Assembly (NCBI GenBank): GCA_944990035.1
Contig: CALYLX010000139.1
Span: 372,001 to 436,000 of the forward strand
Direction: 5' to 3'
DNA: 64,000 nt
From: Clitopilus passeckerianus
Lineage: Eukaryota > Basidiomycota > Agaricomycetes > Agaricales > Entolomataceae
Shown: one piece after another, positions 23,515 to 34,872 of the stretch
Layout of the letters: each line of letters starts with the position of its first letter
Position numbering within the stretch: position 1 is the stretch's first letter
Position numbers and translations under genes: made by a program
Notes under the pieces: model-generated
What the model was told of the DNA's origin: nothing
What the model saw: the letters and a program-made list of their open reading frames with translations, nothing else
Databases searched by the model: none

Positions 23515-24729
23515 AAGTCATGTGAGCAATTTTGGCGGACCGTCTTCCGATGCCGTTGCTGCAAGGAGAAAACAGCGGGAAAGGAAGCAACGGAGCAGTG
23601 GCAACTCCCAGAATGACGAAGCGAAGATCTGCGTAGAAAAACATGAGAATCAGGAATGATCATGAACGGAGTCAGGAGGCGTACGACGTGGGGTGGCCAG
23701 TAGATGATTGTTAGAAGCAACTGAGGACGATTGGAACAGATCAAAGCTTTCTTCGAAAATTCGAAGTCGACCAGTAGTGTACTGGCAGTAAATGTGCTTC
23801 ACAGCAGGCCGTGAAGCCAGAGCCTTCGCTTGACGTGACAAACAGGAGTTTTGATTGGAGGCGGCTATATCCAAGCGAGCCAGCACCCAAGAAGTCCAAC
23901 GGGTTCAAAGGACAGCGGCTTGACTTCCACGACTGCCGCACAGAGGTAAGAGGGTGAAGTTAGGTGGGATGCCACAAAATGGAGACGTAGGCCAACATGC
24001 GGTGGAGACAACAACGCTGATGCAGCGTGTCCAGTGTTAACTGCTGCAAGATAGCCACGTCAGATGGGTTCATAGAGGTATGAGCCAGCTACCTACCAAA
24101 TAAACTGGTCAAACCCACGAAATTTTCGGCCGTCGTAAGAGTTTTGATTCATCGTTGACTGTGCACGGAGTTCATTAGGGCGCTTTAGTCAAGATTCATG
24201 AAGACAAGTCTGTATCGATGCGTCGTTTCAACTGCCTGTGGTACCCCGTTATTGAGAGCATGTCTTGGAGCAATCCGTGCGTCGTTATCGTGGCTGTAGA
24301 TGACAAGGAGAGGTGGTGTTGGTTCAGTTCAGAAAGCTTGACCAAATCGGGAACACAATTCGAGATGACTCTTTCCCACGAGGCTATCACTGAAACTATA
24401 AATAGGAGTGTCAATACTTTCGCCTCCGGGCGGCGGCAGGTCCTTGGGATTACTGGGGCTCGGAAATGGCTACGAACCTTGCTGGCAGTCGGAGAGAAAG
24501 ATTTAAAGATGTGTTACTGCCTGACTGTGGCCGTTGCTCATGGCACCGATGCGGTCGCAGTACCACCTCGTCACCTGGTCCTCCAAAAGCTCCGAATTGC
24601 TAAAAGAGGGTCAACCACTCAGAATCACAGCGGTGTATTCTCGATCTAGCCAAACGACGAAGCTTGCAATATATCCTACACATGCCACCCCAAGAATTAA
24701 ATTTCTGAAAGTTCATCAATATCAGACTA
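23515..24729. other. Gene-poor stretch upstream of GFA gene 1
   Basis: About 1.2 kb between the promoter above and the first GFA gene. The longest frame is 24218-24649 (+, 143 aa); it has no recognisable domain or splice support and I do not call it a gene. No repeat or RNA gene seen. Confidence 0.4.
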
Positions 24730-25776
24730 TCATTTCCCTTCCGAAGTCTTCTTCGTTCCGTCGACCAAGTCTGCCTCTGTGTGTGAGTCCTTTCCATGCA
24801 GCACTTTCTCATGCCAACGCAACCACTTCTCCGCTCTCACCCCCTGTACCTCCTCGTCCACCAGGCCAGCAGACACACAAAGCCTTGAATTCCCTTTGCT
24901 CGTCCACCAAAACACTGTCGCACCACATGTGTCGCAGAACTCCCGATACGTTCCCGGACTAGACTCGTAATGCTTCAACCCCTTCATTCTCTTCTCTCCC
25001 GCTTCCACCACCACGGGCTCGCCGCTCGTCGAGTCGATGATGTTTGCGTGAGGTGCAATAATCCAGCTCTGAACAATGTTCCCGCTCGCTAGTCGACAGT
25101 CGGAACAAAGGCAGTGTGCAGCAATGTATTTGATAGGATCGCCTTCGTTCTTGCCGGGTATAAGCCAGTACTGCTTTGGGTCCCGTTTCTCCTTTGCCCG
25201 AGTAAGGTGGAACTGGATAGCTTTGCAGCGACAGAAGAATGGTAAAGCCTCCACATCTTCCTTATTCGTAATCTTCTCTGACTTCCATCCGACAGGTACT
25301 TCCTCGCTTCCAATCCAACCGCTGAACCTCTTAATCTCCTTCCCACCTTCTGCCCTGAAATGATCGGCCAGCCCACCATCGAGCGTATCCGTGACGAAGA
25401 TGTGTTCCGTAACCTCCGCGATGCCCTCCACCTTGTCCAGCGTGCCGGACATGACGAAGAACTGAGGACCAGTCTCCAGGCGAAGGTAGATAAACATGTG
25501 AGCTGAACAACCGCCACAGAAGTATCGCGTTCCGATATCGGTGGTATTGTATTGGACGAGTGTCTCCAGATTCGCAGGACTATCGATTCCCTCTATCGTA
25601 GTCACAGAGAGCGGAGATCCAGATAGAGGGACGCAGTGTACGTTCATCTGCCCCGTAACATGTCTGCATGGGTTGCAGTGGCACGTATCGATGTGAAGTG
25701 GGATCTTGGCTGTTTCGAGGGCGATCCTGAAGGTGTTCAGGCCGCAATGGCATTTCGATTTGAGGTATGTTGTCAT
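24730..25776 (-). CDS. Double GFA (CENP-V/GFA) domain protein, copy 1
   Basis: Intronless 348-aa protein with two zinc-binding glutathione-dependent formaldehyde-activating (GFA) folds in tandem. Domain 1: SKCHCGLNTFRI, CHCNPCRHVTG, YFCGGCSAHMF. Domain 2: FFCRCKAIQFHL, HCLCSDCRLASG, FCDTCGATVFWW. All Cys pairs expected for zinc are present in both. The family name comes from a bacterial formaldehyde-glutathione adduct enzyme; the fungal double-domain proteins have no proven substrate. The gene is divergent from the orphan at 26351 and closely similar to the gene at 30735-31793, with which it forms part of a duplicated module. Confidence 0.9.
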   Translation of the reverse strand: MTTYLKSKCHCGLNTFRIALETAKIPLHIDTCHCNPCRHVTGQMNVHCVPLSGSPLSVTTIEGIDSPANLETLVQYNTTDIGTRYFCGGCSAHMFIYLRLETGPQFFVMSGTLDKVEGIAEVTEHIFVTDTLDGGLADHFRAEGGKEIKRFSGWIGSEEVPVGWKSEKITNKEDVEALPFFCRCKAIQFHLTRAKEKRDPKQYWLIPGKNEGDPIKYIAAHCLCSDCRLASGNIVQSWIIAPHANIIDSTSGEPVVVEAGEKRMKGLKHYESSPGTYREFCDTCGATVFWWTSKGNSRLCVSAGLVDEEVQGVRAEKWLRWHEKVLHGKDSHTEADLVDGTKKTSEGK

Positions 25777-26350
25777 AACTCGGATTCGGTGCGTGTTGGT
25801 GGAGGTCTTTCTGGAGTACTTGACTTTATAGCCCAGGCTTTTCAGGGGTTCTTATCAAGTGGCTACGGATTAAGGGACCGAAGATCGAATTCTTTGGAGC
25901 CATCCGGCATGACAGGACCAAGGAGAGGGATGACTCTGGTGGCCTCGAGCTTGCATAAGAACCTAATTCGGTGCCAACCCAGTCTTTTTACCGTTTGCAA
26001 CTAGAATCTACTAACATTGTTGAGTCCTACTACGATCCCACAAAATCCAAATTCTAGGCAGTCCATCCACCTTTCTGCTCAACTGGCTATGACGAAAGTT
26101 CCAAACTAACCGAGATCACATTGGTATGTCCGCCGGGGATCCTGAAGAGTCGCTCCATCGCTCGATGGGGTTGGGAGTAGTACGAAGGCAGTGCACTCTG
26201 AATTCGGTCAACTGCCACTCGTGAATCGCACTGCCTCGACCTCTCACCTGATGATACCAAGTACAATACCTGATAGCGCAACACAATGTTTAAAGCCGCG
26301 TACGATGCGAAATTTCGCGCTTCTCCTACCCTTCAACTTACCGGTAAAGC
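25777..26350. promoter_or_regulatory. Divergent promoter region, GFA1/orphan A
   Basis: 574 bp between divergent starts. Parts recur elsewhere in the cluster: 25845-25905 resembles 31850-31910 upstream of GFA copy 2, and 26107-26310 resembles 28615-28740 upstream of orphan B (shared AAGGCAGTGCACTCTGAAT and ATGTTTAAAGCCGCGTAC). Conserved flanks show that promoter and genes were duplicated together. Confidence 0.6.
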
Positions 26351-28284
26351 ATGGGCACGCCCTCTGGACTTGGCGCTCACCTTGTCCGTACATGGACAGC
26401 CTCATCAAGTGCCACGTCGTCTTCCAGGGCTTCATCGTTTACTGGATCGTCGACATTTACCCATTCCACGGGAAGCACGATCCCTGGAATAGGCGCTATA
26501 TCCGGAAAAGTTATTCTCGCAATCGGAAAGGCTACCCTTCGTGGTGCAGAGCATGTCTACATACAGAGCCGGCTGGCTTTCATCTCGTCAAAGTTTCCGC
26601 ATACAAACAACCAAAGAATCAATGGTGTTCGAGGCATATATGATGATCTGCTGGAGTTCACCCGGTCAGTTCATCGAATGAATTGGGCCACCGTGCCAGT
26701 GCTCATATGTTCAACCTTCGAAAAGCCCCGGGATGTATAGCGACCGCGTGCGAGCCCATGCCCTGGGACTCATTCTAGCTCAGATCGCCATTCGTCAGAC
26801 GACATACCTTGTCTCTCGGCTAAGGTATTGGGCACCTATTGAACTGGAGCTATTCACCGGAACCCTATGTGCTGCATTTGATCCGTTGAAGTCAGTCCTA
26901 TATTTCTCTGTCTCGTGAATTCGGGTTCGACCTATTGCTATTGCCAGACTTAACTCAGATTCTCTGGATCCAGTAGTTCAGACCTATCTGGATTCGCTCC
27001 TTCTCTGGGAGAACCATACACTTGTGCCCCTCATCAACTTCTTATGCGAGGTTTCAGATACAGGTGAAAAAGCGGGCCATGCTCTAATCTCAGGGGGTGT
27101 GCTTGATCTTCTTCTGATCCTATACGTCCGGGACTTCAGAGGCCTGCTCCCAGGTCATCGCCACGGATGTCCCTCTGATTTGCGGATTTCGTGCGACGGA
27201 TTGCTCAAAGCTCTCTCATCAACAGTGAGGGGCCACAAGCATGTTCTCCTTCACCCTATCTCAGCCCTGTGGCCCAAAACACCTGAGCTAGATCTTATGG
27301 CTCAACGTTCGGATAGGGACGAATCGAGAGCTGAGTTCTGGAGGATTTGCGACCCACAAACAATTTCGATTCGGATAGAAACTACGTTTATGAGGATGGA
27401 GGATCATACTGCAACACCAGATGCCGCGTGGATGTACGATGTTTTCATCGACTTGTTCGAATTGTCAGGGTGAGCCTCTAAGGTTTTCCTCAGCTTGAGT
27501 ATAATCGAATCTTCTTTACGTCTTTAGCAGCGAGACGTTGGATATTGCCCTCTGTCTAGCGGCGCTGCGCTCTCTACATCGCCTTTTCTCTCGTCAATAT
27601 CCCGCTGCACATCCCGCGCTTGAACGATATTTGTCCTCTTGCCAAAAGGATCACGTTGTCAGCGTCTTACGAACGATTGTGGGACGTCTTACTCTTCTAG
27701 TGTAGGTACTTCTTGTAAACTAAGCCTGATGTGACCCCTACTTACGATGCGCGTACAGGTCTACGACACCTGAAATATCCGACCTCTTCTTCAAGACGAC
27801 GGATACTGCCCGTATGCGAATGGGTGCTGGACTTCATCTGATACACACTTTCTTGAATATTTCGAGGGTCAATCTCGAACACCGCCAACTATTCATCGAT
27901 GCCGGAATAGTCCCCCTTGTTCTTGCACATGCGGAAGCCAACGCCTTCGATCTTGATCAGTCTTGCAGCGACGACAAAGATCTGGAGTCTCTGAAAGCGA
28001 AGGATATGCAGTCACCTTTGGCATTGCAACTTATCCAAAGGGAGGCCACCCAGCAAGTCGAATCTAAGGCTGTCACCATGGATCTGGACAGCTATGTAGT
28101 CGACGCATACCCATTATCAATATTCGGATATAGTCGACTGTATCGGAGAGCTGTGATCAGTCATGCCTACCACGTATTCCATGGACACACAAATCCGATA
28201 CACCTGTCCTGGGAAATAGATTGGACTACGCACCCCGTGGAGTGGCTAGAAGGGAGCGACTATTCCTCATTTTGGATAAACTAA
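26351..28284 (+). CDS. Orphan helical protein A (module partner of GFA)
   Basis: No family recognised. Five exons (26351-26664, 26741-26890, 26948-27469, 27528-27701, 27759-28284) give 1686 nt, 561 aa. The first ~45 residues are Ser/Thr-rich; the rest is predicted helical with armadillo-like phrases such as LVPLINFLCEV, GHALISGGVLDLLLILYV and QLFIDAGIVPLVLAHAE, suggesting an alpha-solenoid. Conserved points with copy B are KFPHTNN, HIAIRQT-like, LWENHTL, ISGG.LDLL and FIDAGI. No signal peptide or membrane helix. The gene starts 574 bp from, and divergent to, GFA copy 1; the constant pairing of the two genes across the duplication suggests a functional link, which is inference. Confidence 0.7.
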
Positions 28285-28439
28285 TAATAAGCTAATAGCA
28301 CGCGAGGACACCACTACAGTACGACAATACGAATAGGCGTAGATAGTGGAATATCAATAGATTCGAGCTTTTCCTCAGGCTGAAATTGCTACCTCATTAT
28401 CATTGACTTTCATGATTCGGAAACAATTGGCTACTTCCC

Positions 28440-28612
28440 CTCTGCAGTTTTCTTCGCCTCGTCCACCAGATCAGCCTCCGTGTACGACACTACTGCATTG
28501 TTTCCGTTTCCGTGCAACACTTTATCGTGCCAATCCAATCAATTTTCGGTTCTAGCTCCCTGCACCCCAACACTGCTGGGCTGGCGGACGAGGAGGTCCC
28601 AAGTAAACGAGA
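28440..28612 (-). pseudogene. GFA gene fragment (3' end only)
   Basis: The minus strand repeats the last ~55 codons of the GFA genes: the region over KKTAEGK, the LVDEAD-like stretch and the VLHGN-like stretch aligns with 24735-24870 and 30735-30870. Homology stops where the rest of the domain should begin, and continues instead into the orphan promoter block. It is a truncated third GFA copy placed exactly where the module predicts one. Confidence 0.7.
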
Positions 28613-28773
28613 TCACATTGGTGTGTCATATGGTTGGGAATAGTTGGAAGGCAGTGCACTCTGAATTTGTCAACTCTCATGAATCATGAATCGCACTGCC
28701 TGCAACATAATGTTTAAAGCCGCGTACAATGAGGGTTTCTGCTTTTTCTCGCCCTTCGACCCCACTACACACT

Positions 28774-30678
28774 ATGGCATCGCGATACGAACTTGGTGCT
28801 CAACTTACCCGTACTTGGACGGCCTTGTCTAGTGCCACAACTTCGTCAAGGGCTTTATCATTAACTGCCTCATCGACATTTTCCCACTCTACAGGAAGCA
28901 CAGGGCGCTCTCTCTGGCAAATTCATTCTTGCAATTGGAAAGGCTACACTCCGCGGTGCAGACCGTGTATTCGTACAGAGGCGGCTGGACTTCATCTCAT
29001 CGAAGTTCCCACATACAAACAATGAGAAGATCCCCGACATGTCTGAAATATACGGCGACTTGTTAGAATTCTCAAGAGGTTTATCTCTGCGTCAAACTAT
29101 AACATTACTAAAAATGATTTGGCTCCCATCTAAAGGGCCGATTTAAATAGCGAGAATGTGCGAGCTCGTAGCTTGCAACTTATTCTAATCCACATCGCGA
29201 TTCGACAAACGGAATACCTTGTGCTTCGTCTGAAACAGTGGGTAGTGGTCGAACTGGAATTATTCGTGAGGAGTCTCTGCGTGGCATTTGATCCGTCAAA
29301 GTTAGCCTTCTGGTGCTTTCTTCCTACGTTTGTGTCTCCCAACTCATTCACAACTTCAGAGTAATTGTGAGCCCTCATGATCTTATGCACGTCTACACCG
29401 AGTCGCTCCTCGTATGGGAGAACCATACCCTCGCGCCACTGATTCATTTCCTTTGCGATGTGGCTCAAACCGGTAAAAAGGCGTGTCGCGCCATCATTTC
29501 AGGCGGGACGCTGGATCTCCTAGTGAAAATATGCGCCAGGGATTTTCGAGACCCACGTACCGATCGAGGTCAAGGATCCCCATATGATTTGCGTGTAGGA
29601 TGCAATGACTTGCTCAAGAATCTCACATCGACTGCCAGATGTCTTGCACTTATCCGCGGACACCCCATTCTGTTCATGTGGCCGACGCAGCCCGGGCTGG
29701 AACTTATGAATTTGACTTACGACAGAGAGAGGAACAGAAGGGAGTTCTGGAAGAACTGTGACTCGCAAACGATCGCCAGCCGTATCGAAGCCACATTCTT
29801 GAGGATGGGGAATCAGTCTCCTATTCCAGACTCAGAGTGGATATATGATGTCTGCGTTGATCTATTTGAACTGGCTGGGTAAGGTCCTTTGTCAAAGAAG
29901 CTAGATCTAAACGATAACGTGCGGTTTTAGGTCCAGTGCACTGGGTGTCATCAACTCCGTAGCGGCTCTACGTTCCTTGCATCGCCTCTTCTCATATCAT
30001 TATCAGGCTGCACGGCTTGTCCTGGAGCGATATTTACTTTATGATGACAGGAACCATACAGCTGGAGTGCTACAGCAGATACTTTTGAAACTCATTCTCC
30101 TATCGTGAGCAATTCTCCTCAAATTTTCTTCCTTCCACAGGGCTCAAACGATACAACACAGCTATCCACATTCCGAGCAGTCAAAACCATTCCTTAAGAA
30201 CGCATACCGGAGTTGGGTTGGTTATTGGTGGCTACGCCTGAAAGTTCACACTTCCGTAGATTTCTCGAAATTTGACCATCGTTATCGAGACATCTTCGTT
30301 GATGCCGGGATCATTTCTCTTATCCTTGAAGATGCAGCCCCCGACGCTTTTGGCACTCAGGCTGGGCTGGCTAACATCATAGCCAAGGTCCCGAAAAATG
30401 AGCCGTCCTGCTTCGGATCCGATGATAGGTTCCCCGGGCACATCATTGAGGGTACACCATTGGAGCTTTCCCTGCTCGGATACAGTCGGTCCTACCAGGT
30501 TTCGGCGATTGGACGGGAACCTCACCTCTCCGAGCTCGAGGACGACTTAGAGGTCATACCTCGGCTCGACCGTCTAACCACACGCCCGACTAATCGATGG
30601 CGAACTAGGGACCCAATCAAAACCAAAGAACATTATAAGCTGATGCGACTCTATGTTGACCTAATTTATCACAAGTAG
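28774..30678 (+). pseudogene. Orphan helical protein B, frameshifted in exon 1
   Basis: Tandem copy of the gene at 26351. Exon 1 starts identically in layout (ATG 28774, LGAQLTRTWTALSSATTSSR), but an 11-nt difference near 28898-28905 relative to copy A shifts the frame before ILAIGKATLRGA, and no intron I could place repairs it. Downstream exons remain open and spliced as in A: VRARSLQLILIHIAIRQTEY, LLVWENHTLAPLIHFLCDV, IISGGTLDLLVKIC, AALRSLHRLFSYHY, IFVDAGIISLILEDA, ending at TAG 30676-30678. The 3' end diverges strongly from A. A downstream start (Met near 29039) could still give a shorter protein, so B is either recently broken or re-started. Confidence 0.6.
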
Positions 30679-30734
30679 GCTAGTCGAATGTACAGTTCAA
30701 TTGCAGAGCGACTCAATTATTGATCGATCAAGAC

Positions 30735-31793
30735 CTATTTGCCGTCTGCTGTTTTCTTTGTCCCATCCACGAGATCATCCTCCGTGTACGACAATAGCGC
30801 GTCCTTTCCATGCAGCACTTTATCGTGCCAATGCAACCACTTCTCAGCTCTCACTCCCTGCACCTCCTCATCCACCAGCCCCGCCGACACGCAAAGCCTT
30901 TCCTCCTGTTTATTCGTCCACCAAAACACCGTTGCTCCACACGTACCACAGAAATCCCTGTATGTCTCCGGACTCGACTCATACTGCTTCAACCCCTTCA
31001 TCCTCTTCTCCCCCGCCTCCACCACCACCGGCTCTCCGCTCGCCGAGTCGATGATGTTCTCCTGAGGGGCAACAATCCAGCTCTGTACCATATTCCCACT
31101 CGCAAGTCGACAGTCGGAGCAAAGGCAATGAGCAGCGATGAACTTGATAGGATTGCCCTCCTCCTTCCCGGGTACAAGCCAATACTGCCTCGGGTCCGTC
31201 TTCTCCTTCGCCCTCGTAAGACGGAACTTGACAGCCTCACACCGACAGAAGAATGGCAAACTCTCCACATCCTCCTTCTCCTTAATCTTCTCCGACCTCC
31301 ACCCAAGCGGAATCTCCGCACTCCCAATCCAATCATTAAACCTCTTGATCTCCTTCCCGTTATTCGTCCTAAAGTGATCCGCCATCCCACCATCCAGCGT
31401 ATCCGCAACGAAGATATGTTCCGAAACCTCCGCCACGCCCCCCAGTTTCTCCAACGCACCGGACATAGCCAGCCATTCGGGTCCATTTGGCATCTCGGTG
31501 ATGTAGATGAACAGGTGTGCAGAACATGTGCCGCAGAAGTATCGAGTTCCGATGTTGGAGGTTTGGTATTGGACTAGGGTGTCGAGATTCGCGGGAGTAT
31601 CCACGCCCTCCGTGGTATTGGCGGGTAGAGGTGGGCCAATCATAGGAACGCAGTGGACCTTGAGTTGGCCGGTAACATGCCTGCACGGGTTACAGTGGCA
31701 CATGTCGGTGTGGAATGGGATCTTGGCGGAATCGACGGGGACTCTGAAAGCGTTCAGGCCGCAGTGGCATTTCGAGGTTAAGTAGGTCGTCAT
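30735..31793 (-). CDS. Double GFA (CENP-V/GFA) domain protein, copy 2
   Basis: Intronless, 352 aa, colinear with the gene at 24730-25776 and by eye about three-quarters identical. All zinc Cys pairs are kept: SKCHCGLNAFRV, CHCNPCRHVTG, YFCGTCSAHLF, FFCRCEAVKFRL, HCLCSDCRLASG, FCGTCGATVFWW. A 4-residue insertion (LLSY) near the C-terminus distinguishes it from copy 1. Its 3' end faces the 3' end of orphan B with only 56 bp between the stops. Confidence 0.9.
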   Translation of the reverse strand: MTTYLTSKCHCGLNAFRVPVDSAKIPFHTDMCHCNPCRHVTGQLKVHCVPMIGPPLPANTTEGVDTPANLDTLVQYQTSNIGTRYFCGTCSAHLFIYITEMPNGPEWLAMSGALEKLGGVAEVSEHIFVADTLDGGMADHFRTNNGKEIKRFNDWIGSAEIPLGWRSEKIKEKEDVESLPFFCRCEAVKFRLTRAKEKTDPRQYWLVPGKEEGNPIKFIAAHCLCSDCRLASGNMVQSWIVAPQENIIDSASGEPVVVEAGEKRMKGLKQYESSPETYRDFCGTCGATVFWWTNKQEERLCVSAGLVDEEVQGVRAEKWLHWHDKVLHGKDALLSYTEDDLVDGTKKTADGK

Positions 31794-33184
31794 GGTTGGA
31801 ACTCTGTGAGCAGAAACGATTGTGGTGAGGGCGCTTGAGAGGCATTTAAATGGGCCTTATCACTGTGTAGCTGGATCAATGGACCGAATGTTCGATGCTT
31901 TGGAGTGAGTTATTTGAATTCTACTTCCCAGGTGACCTCGATATTCCACACCGAACTCGGCGCCCACTTGCTTCAACTCCAAACATTCAGATTTGGGTAT
32001 GTTCGCCGCCACGATAAGCATCCTACGTCTTCTGATTTCATGACTTTCGTTTGAATGCATTTGGGGCGAGGTTATGTGCGCTCAGCTGACTGCGGGGAAG
32101 GGTACCCGGGAAACTATATTGACCCAAATATCCCCACGCTGAGTGGAGGCCGCAGCACAGAATATTCCGAGCCTGACCAACAGGCATCTATCAAGCATTT
32201 GATGACCATCTATACCGTTGAAGACCTTTTCCATTTGCCAGTGAATCGGAGTGGTTCAGACCTTGGCACCTCGTACAATCTTCCTAATGGTAAGCTCGGT
32301 GACATGAACATGAACGTGTTCGCTTGCCCTCCGAAATGACGCTTCGAAGATATTCAAAGTTCGCCACCGACAAGGACAAAGACCTCGGATCGAGCGGTAT
32401 GCCAAGGTCCTCCTGGATTGCTCCCCTGTTTCGTCATGAGTCCACGTTCGTCTAGTTCGGCAGCTCTGACTTCAGAGAAAAACAAACTGGGCCATGGCGG
32501 GTGAGACTAATATGCGTCCGGCATACTGCCACTAATACATTGATCCAGTCTCTCGAGTTTTACATCCGCTGTTGGAAAGGCATGTCGGGGCCGGGCACGC
32601 AAGGAACAAAAACAATATTGAATGACAGCATGCCATATGAAGCCGTGACCGAAAATTGTTGGCATCATGATGTAACATCATCCGGCATCTCGGATGGAGA
32701 TTTGCAGATCGGTTTCCAAGAAAAGGGTCGTTGCTGAACTCTCTCATCAGAAAGAAACCGAATGATGATCCAATAGGCGTCCAAGGCTGTCGTGACGGCG
32801 ATAGGACATGCAAATTTGCGAAAGTGGAGCTTTGGCTTTCGTCATGAAGCTGCAGTCGAACCTACACGTGTCAGCCACGAAAATCGCTGTGCAAGTTGAA
32901 GCTGTTCATAACGGTGATTCAGAGGTGTTTAGAAATGTAATGTTTGACTGAGAACCAGCGTAAAAGACGTCTGGAATGGAATCTAAAAATGAGCGAGGTC
33001 CGCAGCTTGGTGACAGGGAAAAACAACGGTCTAAATGGCGAAATTCAAACTCCGCTGACCTGTCTTACACCAACACTTTCGCATTGCTAGGGGGCCTGCA
33101 ACCGCTGCTGCTTAGACTCTGGCGTCGTCAATCCGCTCGTTAACCACCGCCAACCTTCAAGACCCATGCTTTACTTGACTTCAG
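31794..33184. other. Gene-poor stretch after GFA copy 2
   Basis: 1.4 kb. The first ~120 bp are homologous to the promoter of GFA copy 1. Beyond that only short frames (for example 32055-32339 +, 32501-32737 +) without known content. A CGAACTCGGCGCCCACTTG stretch near 31950 weakly resembles the start of the orphan genes and may be the remains of a third orphan. Confidence 0.4.
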
Positions 33185-34872
33185 ATGACTTTCCTATATG
33201 TAAGTAGCAAGCAAAGCCAGCAGTTGTGTATCGTTGGGCTGACGATGATTTTCAGTCGTGCCTTTTGGTGTAATTGGGTACGGTTACCAGCCCAGAAACT
33301 AATCGCCTCATCCTCACATTTCTTCCAGATTTTACCGCTACCTATGGTATCTAATACGTGTGGTGGCCTTCCTCGTTTACCGCCCTGTGCCACTACCCGA
33401 AAACCCGACATATGTCGCCTCAGAGGATGTTACCATTATTGTGCCCACTATCGACGCCGGTGAAGAATTCAAGGAGGCTGCCCACAGTTGGCTCGTCGGC
33501 AAGCCAAAAGAAATCCTCATCATCACTGAAGAGAAGATGAGAGGCCCTCTTCAGGATCTCGCCAACCAGGTCAACCCAGACGTCATTCGCGTCCTCACCG
33601 TCCCCTTCGCCAACAAGCGGCTGCAAATGAGCCACGGTATCAAGAACACAACAACAGATATCATTGTCTTCGCAGACGATGACGCCATCTGGCCCTCGAC
33701 CATGTTGCCATACATGCTTGCCCCCTTTGAAGACCAGAAGGTCGGCGGTGTCGGCACCAGCCAACGTGTCCAATCAGTTGGCAACCGCATGACCGTCTGG
33801 GAGGTTCTTGCTGCATTCCGTCTGACTATCCGAAATATCGAGATTTCCTCGTCGACACACATCGACGGTGGTATCCCGTGTTTGTCTGGACGAACGGCAG
33901 CTTACCGAACGGTCATCCTCAAGGACCCTGAATTCTTGCACGGGTTCACTCACGACTACTGGTTGGGCAAGTACCAACTCAACTCCGGTGACGACAAGTT
34001 CTTGACGAGGTGGATGGTGAGCCATGGATGGAACACCTATGTTCAAGTCTGCAAGGAGGCCGAACTTCTCAGTACCATGAAGCCCAACTGGCGGTTCTTG
34101 AAGCAAGTATTGCGATGGACACGAAATACCTGGCGTTCGGATTTAAGGAGTCTGTTCATGGAACGTCACGTCTGGACAAGTCACCCTTACGTGGCCTACA
34201 CTATGGTAGGCTGAATGTCAACCTCTGGTATAGTCACATGCGCTAACAATATTTCCTAGGTTGACAAACTCTTCAACCCTCTTACACTACTTGTCGGCCC
34301 ATGCTTGGTGTCCTATCTAATCTACAAGAGCACCATCCCCGTGGATGAGGGTGGTTACCATCTCCGCTGGTGGTACGTTATATCCGACCATTTTTCATTT
34401 TCTCACCGTTTCTCATTAATCTCGCAGGAACATCCTGGCCTCCTACGTCGTCTGGCTATCTGCTACCCGAACAGCGAAGCTCCTACCTCATCTCTGGTAC
34501 CGCCCCCAAGACATCATCTACGTCCCTGCGTTCATCCTCTTCGGTTACTACTTCGCTGTCATGAAGCTCTACGCCCTCTTCACCCTCCACGAGACTGGAT
34601 GGGGCACACGTGCTGGTGTCGGTGACGCTGCCGCCGCCACTGCTGCTGCCGAAGCCGAAGCCAAAGAGCAGGAAAAGACGAACAACTACCCCTATAACCA
34701 CCCTCAACCTGGTCGTCAAGGATCACTAGACATGCCACCCACGCCCGGATACCAGACTCCGCTGTCACCATTTAGGGATACACCCCCTTCGCCGTTCGGT
34801 GGTGGTGCCAGGAGGAGAGGGGGAGACGACGAATTGGTGGAGATGCAGGATGGGATCGGGTATGCTCGGTAG
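33185..34872 (+). CDS. Family 2 glycosyltransferase, Cps1/hyaluronan-synthase-like
   Basis: Membrane polysaccharide synthase of the fungal Cps1 group (related to hyaluronan and cellulose synthases), extruding a chain at the plasma membrane; the product is not determined here. Exons 33185-33199, 33256-33269, 33329-34205, 34260-34372 and 34428-34872 give 1464 nt, 487 aa; exon 2 is only 14 nt. GT2 signature: VTIIVPTIDAG, DXD site VFADDDAIW, acceptor-site HDYWLGKYQLNSGDDKFLTR and QVLRW. Transmembrane segments lie at the N-terminus (YSCLLVFYRYLWYLIRVVAF) and after the catalytic domain (PLTLLVGPCLVSYLIY, ILASYVVWLS, FILFGYYFAVMKLYALF). The C-tail is Ala- and Pro-rich (TPGYQTPLSPFRDTPPSPFG), probably cytosolic and phosphorylated. 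Confidence 0.88.

Noticed and set aside
24218..24649. 143-aa frame upstream of GFA copy 1
   Set aside because: No known domain, no splice support and mixed composition; not enough to call a gene.
30810..31577. 255-aa plus-strand frame over GFA copy 2
   Set aside because: Antisense to a complete double-GFA gene; Arg/Leu/Pro composition is typical of a shadow frame.
33420..34106. Minus-strand frames over the glycosyltransferase
   Set aside because: Shadows of the GT2 coding strand; no recognisable content or introns.
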